From positions 158,671 to 222,670 of the forward strand of contig CAWZYM010000048.1 in the NCBI GenBank assembly GCA_963966185.1: a DNA stretch of 64,000 bases, read 5' to 3'. Under the pieces are notes generated by a model that was not told the DNA's origin, did no database searches, and was given only the letters and a program-made list of their open reading frames with translations. The translations under genes were made by a program, and so were the position numbers. Source of the stretch: Rhabditoides inermis. Taxonomy: Eukaryota; Nematoda; Chromadorea; Rhabditida; Rhabditidae. This document shows positions 50,311 to 63,440 of this stretch, in pieces (position 1 is the first letter of the stretch; the number at the start of each line of letters is the position of its first letter).

Positions 50311-51588
50311 TTACTCTTCGACCGCCTCGAGGCTGATGAGGTTGTTACTGTATTCTGCCAGTTCGACGATGGACACACGACCACGCTGGTTGATGAACTT
50401 GGCGACTGAACATTCCAATTGATGCGTGCTCATCCCCTCCCCTTACTCACCTCCAGCCAGCTCATCCTCAGTTATGTAAATGAACTTGCCGCGATCGTCC
50501 ATCACTCCAGTCAACTGAAATGCCGTGATTCCAGCTTCCCTCCCTCACTACTCTCTTCCCCCAACCCGCTCCCCTTCTCTCTCACTGTCTCTCACCTCCT
50601 CGTTATCCAGGAAATGTTGCAGCCTGTTCACAGCCTCCTCCGTTTTCAGTCCAAAATGCGCACCCAGTTCATCCATGTTTACTACCTTGTTCTTCTTTAC
50701 ATAGTCGACAAAGTCCTTCATCAGGTTCTCTTTCTCCTCTCCCTCAATCTCGTCAAATCCCTCCTCCTCGACAGCGAATGCCTCCTTGAGCTTCATGTAC
50801 TCCTCCAGCTCGCGCTGCTCTCTTTCCGCCTTCTCCTTGCGCTTGCGCTCTTCCTCGGCTTGCTCGTCTTGCCTCTCCTTCTCGCGTTCCTTCTCCCTCT
50901 CCTCTTCCTCCTTCTGCTCTCTCTTCTTCCTCTCCTCCCTTTCTGCCAGCTCCTGCTGTCGCATCGCTTTCTTCTCCTCCTTCATCGCCATCTTCGCCGC
51001 CTTTTTCTTCCCCATGCCGTCGTCAAAGTTCGGCCCGTCCATCATCACATCACCATCTGAACATAGCCATCCCATACACTCCCTCTTCTCTCTCGCTCCT
51101 CCTCCTCTTTCTCCTCTCCCTATTTACCGTCCTGCTCGTCGTCGGCTCCCATCTGGGCGTTGAGCATGTTGTTCACGAATCCGTCGTCGTCGTCGTGGTT
51201 CACCCGGCGACGCACCTGTCCTCGACGGCGCCCGCCCGCCACTCAACACATACCATCTTCTCCTGTCGGCCGTTGCTACTCGGCTTTGCTCTGGCCTCTG
51301 GCCACTCACTCTGTGCCTCCCTCTTTCTGTCTTGATCCTCCTGCTCAGCCATAGCCAACAAAGCAGCCGTCCTCTGTTTGGCCGCCTTCTCATCCCACTG
51401 CAGCTTCAGCAGACGCAGAATGATCAGCAAAAGACTGAAACACGACATATACAGCAGATTGATTAGTGTAACGTTACTTACGCAGTGAGTAGGATGCCGA
51501 CGGAAGCGAGCAGCATGAGATCGAGTCCGTCTCCCTTGTGCTGTTGGAAGGGGGCGCCTCCGCCCGCTGGAGGCACTCCATCAGACAT
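50311..51588 (-). CDS. DDRGK1 (UFBP1), UFM1-pathway ER protein
   Basis: Six exons: 51588-51482, 51434-51254, 51212-51128, 51056-50596, 50514-50451, 50405-50311; 330 aa. An N-terminal membrane anchor (LDLMLLASVGILL, then LLLIILRLL) is followed by a long charged coiled coil (EEKKAMRQQELAEREE onward). The PCI/winged-helix C-terminus contains the name motif MDDRGKFIYITEDELA and FINQRGRVSIVELAEYSN. DDRGK1 recruits UFL1 to the ER and is needed for UFMylation and ER-phagy. It is convergent with the MADF gene. Confidence 0.95.
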
Positions 51589-51626
51589 TCCTACAATCAC
51601 AATCTAATTAGAGAGAGAGACCTCTC

Positions 51627-51740
51627 TTTTGGCTTACACTAGGAATAGGGCGCGCGCCAGAATTTTCAAGAAGCGATATCCAAAGGTCATGTTAGCAACA
51701 ATGTGAACTCGTCTGATTCGCGTTAGTTAGATTAACACCG
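51627..51740 (+). repeat. Dispersed repeat R1, copy D
   Basis: GGCTTACACTAGGAATAGGG in place of the usual first block, then CAGAATTTTCAAGAAGCG and CATGTTAGCAACAATGTG. It lies just upstream of DDRGK1. Confidence 0.85.
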
Positions 51741-51870
51741 TTCCCGTCACTCTCTCGCTGCTAGCTCTCTCCCCCGACAGGCGGGCGGGGCGCGAAGAGA
51801 AAGCGCGAGAGAGAGAGAGCGCTGTCGGCAGAGAGCGCAGACATGCACTTGCGCAGACACTTACGCCATT

Positions 51871-52189
51871 ATCTGTTAAAAAGTACTTGCGTAAAGGTAA
51901 TCAGTTTGTCTTGACCCAATTCAGCAAAAGCACATGTATAAAACGTTTACAAATACTAACACACAAAAAACCTGCGCATAGCGGACTGTTGACACTAACA
52001 GATGAATATAAGAATACTAATGAATAACGTTAATATTAGAGAGATAGATAGAGATAGAGAGAGAGGGAAAGAGAGGAGAAATACAAGGTTGTGTTAGTAT
52101 TTGTAAACGTTTTATGCATGCGCTTTTGCTGAATTGGGTCAAGACAAACGGATTACCTTTACGAAAGTACTTTTTTTAACAGATAATAA
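51871..52189. mobile_element. R2 foldback element, about 320 bp
   Basis: The ends read TTATCTGTTAAAAAGTACTT and its inverse. Arms of about 90 bp contain TTGTCTTGACCCAATTCAGC. The loop of about 110 bp includes a GATA/GA repeat. It is non-coding and MITE-like. Confidence 0.82.
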
Positions 52190-52394
52190 GCACTATCAGT
52201 TCAAACTATTCCTGCATTCAGATATTTATCGATGCCCTTGCAACGAATAATAATAATAAAAAAAGAAGAAAACGTGTTAAAACAAGCATTTATGTATACA
52301 ATATATCTCATATACAGAAATCAGAACACAACTCACACGGCAATATAACACACGAACATCGAAACATTTTCTACTCGTAAAATGTTCAAGAGAT

Positions 52395-54985
52395 CTAGCA
52401 GTAAAGGTCAAAATCGACGCGTGCAGCAGGGTTGAACGAGTCGGTGCCGAGCTTACGCACGACAGACTTCGGCCCTAGCTTGCCTTCCTCCTGCCGACGA
52501 GCCATCTCCTCCGAAGTGAACGGACCTGAAAGAAATTGACAGTGAATTTACAAAGAACAAAATTAAATTAAAACTAATCACCCTCCACACACGCGTCTTC
52601 AGACTCCTTGTAGTGCCACTTGGCCACCTCGTCGCCAATGCCGCCGCCAGAACCACCTGCCGAGCTGCCTGCAGACAACAACAACAACATAACCAAAAAA
52701 CAATGAATAACAAAATTCAAACAAATGCGCATGGCGCAAGAAGTACTCACCCTGTGCGGGCTCCTCGTCTCCGAACATGTCAAGTGAGTCGGTGGCAACT
52801 GCCAGATTCCCCATCAACACGTCCACACGCTCCCGAGTCCACTCGTACGCATCCATCTTCAAACACCAACAGTACTATAGTATGAATACTGAAACTCACG
52901 TGCCCTGCCGAAATGAGCTCATCGGCCAGACCGGACAGCTCCGAACTCAGCTTTGCAGACTCGTCCACGTAATTCTAAAATGCAGGAGTACTATGGTCCC
53001 ACAATAACTTGAGAAAGATGATAATAACAAAAAAACTGACCTTTCCGGCCTTCTTCGCTGCCCAACGCAACTTCCTCTCTTCAGCCGGAGTGATAGCTGT
53101 GAGTGCACGATAAGTATATCTCATCCCAATTATAGGTAAAGTGGTGCTATTGAAAGAATAAACTAACCTTTAGCCTTCTTCATTGCAGTGAGAGCAGTGG
53201 CGACGTTTTGTCCAGGCTTGAGTAGCTCAATTAATCGAGTGAAGATCTCCTTCCGCCTCACATCAGACATATCCGCGACAGGGGCTGAATCATCTTTCTC
53301 CTGAAAAGTCTTCGTCCGTTATCTAGGCCCCTGACAATGAATTACTGGCGCCTAAAAATCCAAATCGTGACTTTACCCCAGAGTGCCAAAGTGATGTGTT
53401 CATATGTTTCTTTTTCAGAAATCGATTAATATTGTTAGAGAGTTTTAGAGAGGGCGCGCAGCGCCCTGCTTAGGATAGGGCTCGCGCCAGAACTTTCAAG
53501 AAGCGATATCTAAAGGTCATGTTAGCGACAATGTGAACTCATCCAAATCATGTTACAGTCCAGGGAATATTAAGTTCCGCCACCACTCCGCTCGGCCGTC
53601 ATGCATTTGAAAATTGCGCGCGCGCGAAAGTTTGAATGTGAATTTATTCGCGTGCTCTCGCATGTCTATCGATTTAGCCGCCTCGCACTCTGCGCTCTCT
53701 ACTGGCGGCTGACTGATTTGCCCACCCACTGTAGTGAGATTCGCACCGTTCCGTAGGCCAGATCACCGATCGGCGGCATCTTTGTATCTCCTTTTTGAAA
53801 GAAGTTATGCGCTATCCCGCGCGCGCACTAGGCGAAAGTCCAGCGTGTTTCGTTTCCTTCCCGTCACGCTGGCCGCCTACTTTTACAAAACACCCAACTT
53901 GCACCCAGCGTGTAGCCAGCATCGCCGCCGCCAGCGTCTAATGCGCGCCGGGTTTGCATTGTTTTGGCTCGCCCGCTGCATCGAGGAGGGACAACGCAGC
54001 GACAGCAGACGCGATTCCGACTGGAGAAAATATGTGAAAAACGTTTTGTGAAACGTAACTGCAATCCGTAAATTCTTATGATGAAGAAGAGAGAGAAGGC
54101 AGATATAGAGAGAAATAGAGAGAGAACATTCTTATTCTTTATTCTTCGTATTCTTCTTCTTTTCCCTGCGGCGTGCGGTCGGGTCCTCATTTTTGCCCCG
54201 CCGCCGCCGAATGTTCGGTCATCGACAAGAATCCTTTCCGAGTAACCAGTGAGGCGGCGGGAAGTACCCACACGTGAAAGCAGCTATGGCGCGAGGAGAT
54301 ACTAACTGGCATGGAAGCAAAGGAAAACCCGGAGCTCTTCACGTCAAGAATGGTACTCTAATGGTCCAGGAATGATTATCGATTAAGTATCGTCTTCCCA
54401 CCACTAACCTCGTCAGCCTACCTGTCTTTCCCCGGCGTTAGCCTATTATGTATCTAGCATCCTAGGCACTACTGTATGTTTCATATCATTATGATCGTGT
54501 TGTCATATTCAGATATAACGATTCCGAATAAACGATTGATTTTAGAGAGAGAACAGAGAGAAATAGCAGGGAGATAGAGAGAACACGTGAGAGAGAGAGA
54601 GAGATAGAGAGGGAGGGAGGCATAGAACTCTCTCCGCATCTTTAATCGTGGGAAGAAAGAGAGAGAGAGAGAGGGGGGGAAGGGAGGCGAGAGGGGGAGG
54701 AAAGAGAGAGAGAGATCAGTAAGAAATATTAGTCATAATTCAGCGCATATTAAAAATTTCTATGAAATTTAACAAAAGCACATATATTTTCTTTAAAAAG
54801 TACTTGCGTAAAAAGATTCACTTTGTCTTAACCCAATTCAGCAAAAGCACATGCATAAAACGTCAACAAATACTGACACAAACCTGCGGATCTGTTGATA
54901 CTAATCAGAGAACACAATACACACAGACACATGCACGAGTGTGCACAAGTGAACATGGAATAATGATAAAGTACGAAATAGAAGT

Positions 54986-55019
<34 letters not shown>

Positions 55020-55952
55020 TGCAGGTTTGTGTTAGTATTTGTTGACGTTTTATGCATGTGCTTTTGCTGAATTGGGTTAAGACAAAGTGATTTTTTTTTA
55101 CGCAAGTACTTTTTAAAGGAAATCTATAACTGTGTCAAGACATGTATAACTTGAAATAACTAAATTTCATACAAGTTGAAATTTTCATGAAATTTCAAAC
55201 TTTCATAAAAATTGAATTTCAACTTATCAGTTATCTTTAAAATACCATTAGATAATGTTTAAAAATGATTTGAATGAAAAAAGAATGATTTGGAAGGTTG
55301 TAGTGAGCAAAAGTGTGGAGTCACGATTTGGATTAACAGACGGAAATATGAATTTCATACTGAAATCAACAACACCATTCCAAAACACTCACATTCGAGA
55401 CTTCCCACTGTTTTCCCGCCTTTTTCTTGATCGATCCCCAGTCAATATTGTCGAGCCACGAGTCTTTTAACTCCTAAAACACCATGATTGATTAAAGGTG
55501 ATCGGTGTTAAACAGAAAACCGTACATCTTTTTTTTCGAAAATGAAATTGCCATCGTTGTCAAAGTGTCCATCGTCCTCGCAATCCTTCATGTTGAACGG
55601 GGTGATCTTCGTGTTTCCATCGAAGTCAACAGTATCGTCTTCTTGACCATCAACCTAGACAAATTGTTCGTAATAAAAACAAAACGTCTTTCGTAATAAC
55701 AAAAGAATCACCAACTTTCTTCATGTCGAGACGCTTGTGGTCATCCTCGTCCTCTTCGTCACTGTCGAGAGTGTGCTTCGTCTTCTTGACGGGAACGTCC
55801 TCTCCCTCCACATCCTTTTCCTCCGAATCACTGTCCACATCGCGCTTCTTCAAGCTCTCCTCTTTCAACAGTTCGTCCACGGGGTTCGGGGCTGACCGCT
55901 TGTAAGTATGCGTAGCAATATCATCCGCAAACGAAACTGATTTGTCGGTCAT
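52395..55952 (-). CDS. CD2BP2 / U5-52K GYF-domain splicing factor
   Basis: Component of the U5/tri-snRNP that leaves before catalysis. Nine exons: 55952-55716, 55654-55526, 55473-55393, 53300-53168, 53096-53041, 52974-52900, 52856-52751, 52668-52582, 52525-52395; 344 aa. The acidic N-terminus (LDSDEEDEDD) is followed by ITPFNMKDCEDDGHFDNDGN and DSWLDNIDW, both CD2BP2 signatures. The C-terminal GYF domain reads WHYKESEDACVEGPFTSEEM and ends ARVDFDLYC. The donor of exon 1 (GTTGGT) is weak but gives the right frame. Intron 3 is 2.1 kb because repeats have inserted in it. Confidence 0.93.
53467..53570 (+). repeat. Dispersed repeat R1, copy E
   Basis: Preceded by the palindromic GGGCGCGCAGCGCCC, also seen before copy F, then the R1 blocks with two substitutions. 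Confidence 0.85.
54789..55119. mobile_element. R2 foldback element in the CD2BP2 intron
   Basis: Arms 54791-54892 and 55020-55117 are inverted copies (AAAAAGTACTTGCGTAAA, then GTCTTAACCCAATTCAGC). The loop carries a (GA)n tract. Structure and ends match 51871-52189. Confidence 0.82.
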
Positions 55953-57549
<1,597 letters not shown>

Positions 57550-57719
57550 GCCATTTCTGTCAGGCTGTTTTACCTGCTATCATTCATTCTCATCATCTGT
57601 GTTAATATTTATTCGCTATGTGCGCGCCAGCCGCTCTTATTATACATTTCCGATTTCCGAATTGGTCGATCATGTGTTTTGCAGATAAATGTACGTCTAT
57701 GTGATTGTCGGTGTCCGTT

Positions 57720-58621
57720 TTAACGCATAAAGAGTATCGATGCGATGATGTTGAGCACGAGGAAGAATGTATCAATGCGTTCGAAAATTCGAATCCATAC
57801 AAGTTTGACTCTCGTTCTCGTCTCCTCCCTTTCAATGGCTGTCGCCGCACTTGTCGCAGTCTGAAACGTTATCGGTGGTCGGATCTTTCTTAGTAGGTCA
57901 CAGAGATGCACCCTATCCCACCTCGTGCATGAGTCGGTGCACCTGAAGGATCATTCTGTTCGAAACCACGTCTTGTAGGTTTTTGCAAGACTTGTACTTA
58001 ATTGCCTTCACCTCCTTATCGCGGAGCTTCCTCTTGCCGTACCGAAGCAATGTTACTTGCAATAGCCTGAATAATTGCCAATGAGGGGTCGTTACGTCAT
58101 CCACGGTTAGAAACCATTGGAAACAAGGGACCGTTATCTCGTATCAGTAGCCAGCTGACATTCAGCTGATTTTCGTGATAGTTAATCTGTCTGTATGGAA
58201 GTGCAGGAGTATACATGTGCATGGCTATACCATTCGGGCGGATTCCACAAGCGAGAGAAGGCCTTCTCGTGAGTCACGAGACTACCGACGGATATCACTG
58301 TCGCTGCACTGCAGATGAAAATCTCTGCGATGATGTAGTTGCCTGGAAAAGAGAGGGGGAGGGGTGAGAACAAAGAAGTGCGAAACCGGTTGTACCGAGT
58401 AAAGGGAGACGAGATGCCTTGGGCATCATCTCCGCTATGAGGTTGAGCATCATGGAGATGGAGAGGAGCATGTTCACTCCCAAGGTGAGCTTCTCCCGAC
58501 GCACGTCCTTGTTGTTCCACGGAGTGAACAAACCGAAGATGGTGAGGGTGGCGATGATGAGCGTGGGAGCCTGCAGGGAGGGAGAGGGAATTCAGGTAAA
58601 GAGAGACCTAGTGAATGAGAA

Positions 58622-58685
<64 letters not shown>

Positions 58686-58995
58686 TTTAAAAAGTACTTG
58701 CGTAAAGAGATTAACTTTGTCTTAACCCAATGCAACAAAAGCACATGCATAAAACATAAAACGTTTACAAATACTAACACAAACCTGCACTTTTCTCTCC
58801 TCTCTTTTTCTTTTATCTCTCCTATTTGTGTTCACTGTATATATATATATATATTAGAGAGGGCGCGCAGCGCCCTCTCTTTTGGCTTAGGATAGGGCTC
58901 GCGCCAGAATTTTCAATAAGCGATACCCAAAGGTCATGTTAGCAACCATGTGAACTCATCCAAACCATGTTAGTTAGATTCGCACCGTTCCGTAG

Positions 58996-59077
<82 letters not shown>

Positions 59078-60134
59078 CCTATACCTGTATGACGAGTACA
59101 TAGTATACGGGTTTCCTGCAAAGTTGGGCATGAAATTGCACACTCCAGAAGGTGGAGTTTTGTATCGATTTAGTGAGTGATTCATATTTCTCCTGTGAGG
59201 AAACGACTTTGGCTGTGAGTTGAGTGAGCGCCCATTCGCTGTTGCCCTGAAGGTGAGCGGTTTCTCTCTCTCTCTCTTTCTCTCTCCTCTCTCTCTCTCT
59301 CTCTCTCACTCTCTCGCTCTCTCTCTCTCTCTCTCGCTTGCTCGTTCTCGATCTCTCCACCCTCTCTTATCCACCTCGAATATTCCGTCGACGGGTTCAA
59401 AGTTGGTGTTCTCGATTCGCATAAGTATCTCGTCTTCATCGTACATCCATGAACCCACATCGAACGGACACACCTGGAAAAAAATACAATTAAAACTGAC
59501 AACACTTTGAAAACAAGTGAAGCCGACCATTTGTAAATAGAGTATTTGATGAGCACACCTGGGTGTCATATGGAAAGTGGTGGACCTGAAGTTCGCACGC
59601 TGTCACCACTGTGCCTGGTCGACTCTGCCTCACTGTTCCGTCATACCGAACGCTCAGTATTGCAACTCCCTCCAACATGTCTTGCATAGAGATCCTAAAC
59701 GAGTAGCTGGGAGTGTAGGGGGCGGGGCTTGACTCACGCCCCGTCGAATATGATATCAGGGGTCCACACTTGGTCCTCGCGTATCTTGATCCAGTCGCTT
59801 GAGTAGTTGGGAAAGTCGGATTTATTCCAGGCGAGAAAGGGATCTCTCCAAACCTGAGAAAGCGATTCTCTCTCTCTCTTTCTCTCTCTCTCTCTTTCTC
59901 TTCAGGGACTTACGAAAACAATATCTTGTAAGAAATGAATCGTCTCAGCTGTTTGATCCTAAGAGGAAATGTTGCAGGGCAGTAATTTTAAATAACAATG
60001 TCAATGAATCACCATGGTCAGTAGATTGAACTTGTTGGGTAAAACTGTAATCACAGTTGGGTAGGTGGCGGCAGGATCGGACAAGTTACTGATAAATAGA
60101 CGAACCTAACCTAAAAGATTGAGAGAGAGAGAGA

Positions 60135-60233
<99 letters not shown>

Positions 60234-60414
60234 ACGATTGTCATATCCCCCGAGAATGTGCTGTATTATCTCCTGGTTGGCTGTGAGTACAAACTCTGGG
60301 ATACATAACATAAGTGAAAAAAAATCTCTATAGGTACAGGTAAAGGTAAAAGCAACCTGAGTTGATGTCGAATATGTATAGAAGAGTGACGAGGACGAGG
60401 TAAATATGCCACAT
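57720..60414 (-). CDS. Cys-loop ligand-gated ion channel subunit, downstream of tandem pair
   Basis: Twelve exons: 60414-60357, 60295-60234, 60105-60013, 59958-59914, 59853-59738, 59694-59559, 59473-59375, 59246-59085, 58570-58396, 58342-58231, 58066-57922, 57884-57720; 455 aa. A signal peptide (MWHIYLVLVTLLYIF) leads the ligand domain. The Cys loop is CELQVHHFPYDTQVC, with exactly 13 residues between cysteines. M1 is YYVLVIQAPTLIIATLTIFG. M2 is REKLTLGVNMLLSISMMLNL, with Glu before Lys as in cation-selective nicotinic-like pores. M4 ends ASILFMR. Loop C has no vicinal Cys pair, so it is not a nicotinic alpha type. Ligand unknown. The 60105 exon uses the second of two AG acceptors. Confidence 0.92.
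58624..58683. repeat. (TA)n microsatellite beside an R2 arm
   Basis: Pure TA repeat followed directly by an R2 arm (58684-58790) and then R1 copy F, all inside one channel intron (58571-59084). Confidence 0.9.
58684..58795 (-). repeat. Dispersed repeat R2, single arm
   Basis: AAAAAGTACTTGCGTAAAG then CTTTGTCTTAACCCAATGCA. No partner arm lies within the intron. Confidence 0.8.
58856..59000 (+). repeat. Dispersed repeat R1, copy F
   Basis: Longest R1 copy: starts at the palindrome GGGCGCGCAGCGCCC and ends GATTCGCACCGTTCCGTAGG, then runs into an (AT)n tract (59000-59055). Confidence 0.87.
60120..60228. repeat. (GA)n microsatellite
   Basis: About 105 bp of GA with AAAG interruptions between channel exons 60295-60234 and 60105-60013. 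Confidence 0.9.
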
Positions 60415-60679
60415 TGAGGGAGGGAGAGTCACATTCACACTGACACTTTCATTGTATCACATTTTCTGCATACCTCCAACGCATTTCTATTTACACCGAA
60501 ACGTATCTGAAAGAAGTCAAGCAAGTGCGGAATGGCTGATGTGAGAAACGCCACTTGTTTGACGCAACTCTTCTCCACAATATCACATTTCAAACGTGAT
60601 AAAAGTGTCCACGATTTATGCAGTTGCAGAACTATACTTCTTTAGACTTCAGATTCGAGGAGTGTTTACGATTTATGCA

Positions 60680-60699
60680 GTACGAACCTAACGTAAAAG

Positions 60700-60739
<40 letters not shown>

Positions 60740-60855
60740 ACGATTGTCATATCCCCCGAGAATGTGCTGTATTATCTCCTGGTTGGCTGTGAGTACAAAC
60801 TCTGGGATACATAACATAAGTGAAAAAAAATCTCTATAGGTATAGGTAAAGGTAA
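60680..60855 (-). pseudogene. Duplicated exon 2 of the downstream channel gene
   Basis: Nearly identical to 60101-60350: same acceptor region (GAACCTAAC), a shorter GA tract, a complete copy of exon 2 (about 60810-60750, coding for EFVLTANQEIIQHILGGYDN) and the flanking GTGAAAAAAAATCTC. It lies upstream of the first exon of its own gene, so it is not part of the main transcript. Confidence 0.85.
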
Positions 60856-60879
60856 AAATATATGTTCTGTAATTTATGA

Positions 60880-63190
60880 CTACCGCATGAACAGAGCCGA
60901 GGCGACAGCGTTACATAGCTGGAATAAAATGAGACAGGCGATGTCTATGCGGTCGAAGATGCGCACCCAAACGAGGCGAACTCGCGCCCGTCGCTGTTGC
61001 CGGGAGAGGGCGGACGCGGCACTGTGCGTGGTCTGCAAGGGGAGAGTGGGGGGAGGAGAGGAGGAGGCGCCCACCTCGCACATGAGCACGTGCACCTCTC
61101 GGATCAGTGTGTTCGAGACGACGTCGGCCACGTTCTTGATCGACTTGTACTTGACTGCCCGCACCTGCTTGTCGCGGATCTTGCGGCGACCACAACGGAG
61201 CAGTGTGAGACGGAGAAGCCTGGAGAGGGGAAGGAGGGTGAGAAAAGGAGGGGACTCCACTCACCACTCTGGGGGTGTCCACAACCGCGTGAACGCCTTT
61301 TCGTGAGCAACGAGGAATATGATGGATATGACAGTGCCCGCAGAACAGATGAAGATCTCTGCCAGAATGTAGTTGCCTGACAAAAAAACATTATTTTGCT
61401 TTGCTTTATACTGTAGGAAAAATCCATAAAACAACGGTAGAATAATTCGATCTATGGCTCACATCACCCTTAGTCTTAGAATTACGGTAGCAGAATAATT
61501 CGATCTTTGGCTACCCTTAGAATTACGGTAAGAGAATAATTCGATCTATGGCTCACCCTTAACATTACGGTAGGAGAATACTATAATTTTTAGTTGAGGT
61601 AAGTTTGATGTTTGTATCTGACCGAGGAGTGGCAGTCTGGAAGCCTTTGGCATCATATCAGCTACGATAGTGAGCATCATGGATATAGCGAGAAGCATGT
61701 TCACTCCAAGAGTTACCTGAAAAAGGACAAAAGTGAAAGGAAGAGGGGAGAGAGGGGGGAGGGGGAGAAGTAGAACGAAGATAAAGATAGAGGGAAAGAA
61801 GTAGAACGAAGATAAAGATAGAGGGAAAGAAGTAGAACGAAGATACAGAGGAGGAAAGAGCTACCTTTTCCCTCCGATAGTCAATATTGCTGAACGGCGT
61901 GAATATTCCAAAGATGGTAAGCGTAGATATTATGAGAGTTGGCGCCTGAGTCAAAGTGCAATAAAATAAAACAGTGCTATAAAATAAAACATAAGTACTG
62001 TACACTACCTGTATCACAAGAACGTAGTAGACTGGCTTTCGGTTCAACTGTACGTGATAGCGCACCCCGGCGTAGAAACGTTCTGTAAGCTTTTGTGCAC
62101 GAGTTTGCTAACATGACGTTACTTTTGAGTGTTTTAGTTGTCATGGATATGTAGAGTTGAGATTCATTGTAGGGTTCCATTGTAATGCGCTCCAGAGACC
62201 ACTCCGAGTTACCCTGCAGTGTATGTGTATGTGTGAGTGACATCGAGTAAGACGATCGATAGATGGAAATATGAAAAGAGAGGGCGCAATATAAATAAAG
62301 CATCGCGTGTTTATATGACCTCAAACTTGTCTTCTTCGGCTTGTATGATGATGACTTTCGTGTCGACGAGAATCTCGTTCACTGGGTGCATCCAAGATCG
62401 AATCGTGAACTCACAGTTCTGAACATGTTGACGTCATCATACACTATCGAAACGTAATGATCTTTTTTTCTTTTTTTCTCTCGATATTATGTAATATCTA
62501 CCTGATTATCATACGGGAAGTCCTCGACTTTGAGATCACAAGGGGAGGTGACAGTGCCTGGTTTGGATAGCCGCACCTGCAAAGTATAATTGTTTGGATT
62601 CAGTTTTCATTCCCCTTCTTACCGTTCCATCATACCGCACATCGACCATGCGGGATGCAGCGTCGTGCATGTTGTCTATGTCTATTCTGGAATCCATTCT
62701 ATGATTACATTTGCCGTTTATATTCCACCCCTCTCCTCATTTTCCTTCTCTATCTCACTTACGCAGTGTTGAATATGACATCCGGAACCCATATTTGTTC
62801 TTCCCTAATCTGAAATTCTGATCAGTATTGTAAATTTAAATCATCAAACCTTGATCCACTCATGTCGAAACTCTGCAAATTGGGACGTATTCCACGAAAG
62901 CCGCGTGTCTGTCCATACCTGTAGATGGGAGATGGTGTGTGAGAGAGAGAGGGGGGAGTGGGGACTCACGTAGAGCACCTCCTGTTGGAACATGATCGTC
63001 TCTGCCGCCTGATCCATGCTCAGCAGGTTGAACTTGTTCGCGATCAGTGTGATGGGGGTGGCAGTCGTCGAGTTATCCCCCCTCCCTTCTGGTCGCACCT
63101 GTATCACCCACAGTCACTCTCTCTCTCCCCCTCCCTCTCTCCCTCCCTCCCTCTCTCTCTCTCTCTCCCTCCCTCTCTCCCTCCCTCCCT

Positions 63191-63238
<48 letters not shown>

Positions 63239-63440
63239 CTCTCTCTCCCGTCTCTTCCCACTTACCCTCTTATCATAATTTCTCAACACGTGCTCGACGA
63301 TTTGTTGATTCGCAGTGACGATCAGTTCTGATCATTTCATCATGACAACACTTATCCGATAGATAGGACTATAACTCACGTGTGCGTGCGAATTCGAATC
63401 GAATGAAGAGAAAGAAAAGAAGTGATAAATGAAGTGACAT
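60880..63440 (-). CDS. Cys-loop ligand-gated ion channel subunit, upstream of tandem pair
   Basis: Fifteen exons: 63440-63380, 63327-63266, 63098-62970, 62918-62850, 62809-62763, 62686-62623, 62576-62502, 62418-62320, 62213-62123, 62082-62009, 61945-61865, 61716-61623, 61376-61265, 61219-61075, 61032-60880; 451 aa. Signal peptide MSLHLSLLFFLFIRFEF. Cys loop CDLKVEDFPYDNQNC. M1 follows RKPVYYVLVIQ; M2 contains VTLGVNMLLAISMMLT; the M3-M4 loop is basic; M4 ends ASALFMR. Exon sizes of the C-terminal part (112, 145) equal those of its neighbour, so the two arose by tandem duplication. It has three extra introns. It also lacks the loop-C vicinal Cys pair. Confidence 0.92.
61435..61580. repeat. AATTACGGTAG tandem-like repeat
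   Basis: AATTACGGTA, AGAATAATTCGATC and TGGCTCAC recur three to four times in a channel intron. The same words occur in the duplication arms at 19360-19480 and 21130-21260, so it is a dispersed low-copy repeat. Confidence 0.75.
63118..63250. repeat. (CT)n/(CCCT)n tract
   Basis: Simple-sequence tract in the second intron of the upstream channel gene. Confidence 0.9.

Larger units (their letters stand above)
53301..55392. other. 2.1-kb repeat-filled intron of CD2BP2
   Basis: Holds R1 copy E (53467-53570), an unassigned GC-rich block (53575-54050), a retrotransposon-like 3' tail (about 54225-54545, ending ATTCCGAATAAACGATTGAT), GA tracts and an R2 foldback (54789-55119). The frame at 53734-54051 shows no domain. 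Confidence 0.7.

Noticed and set aside
53734..54051. 105-residue open frame in the CD2BP2 intron
   Set aside because: GC-rich repeat-like sequence with no family likeness and no splice structure.
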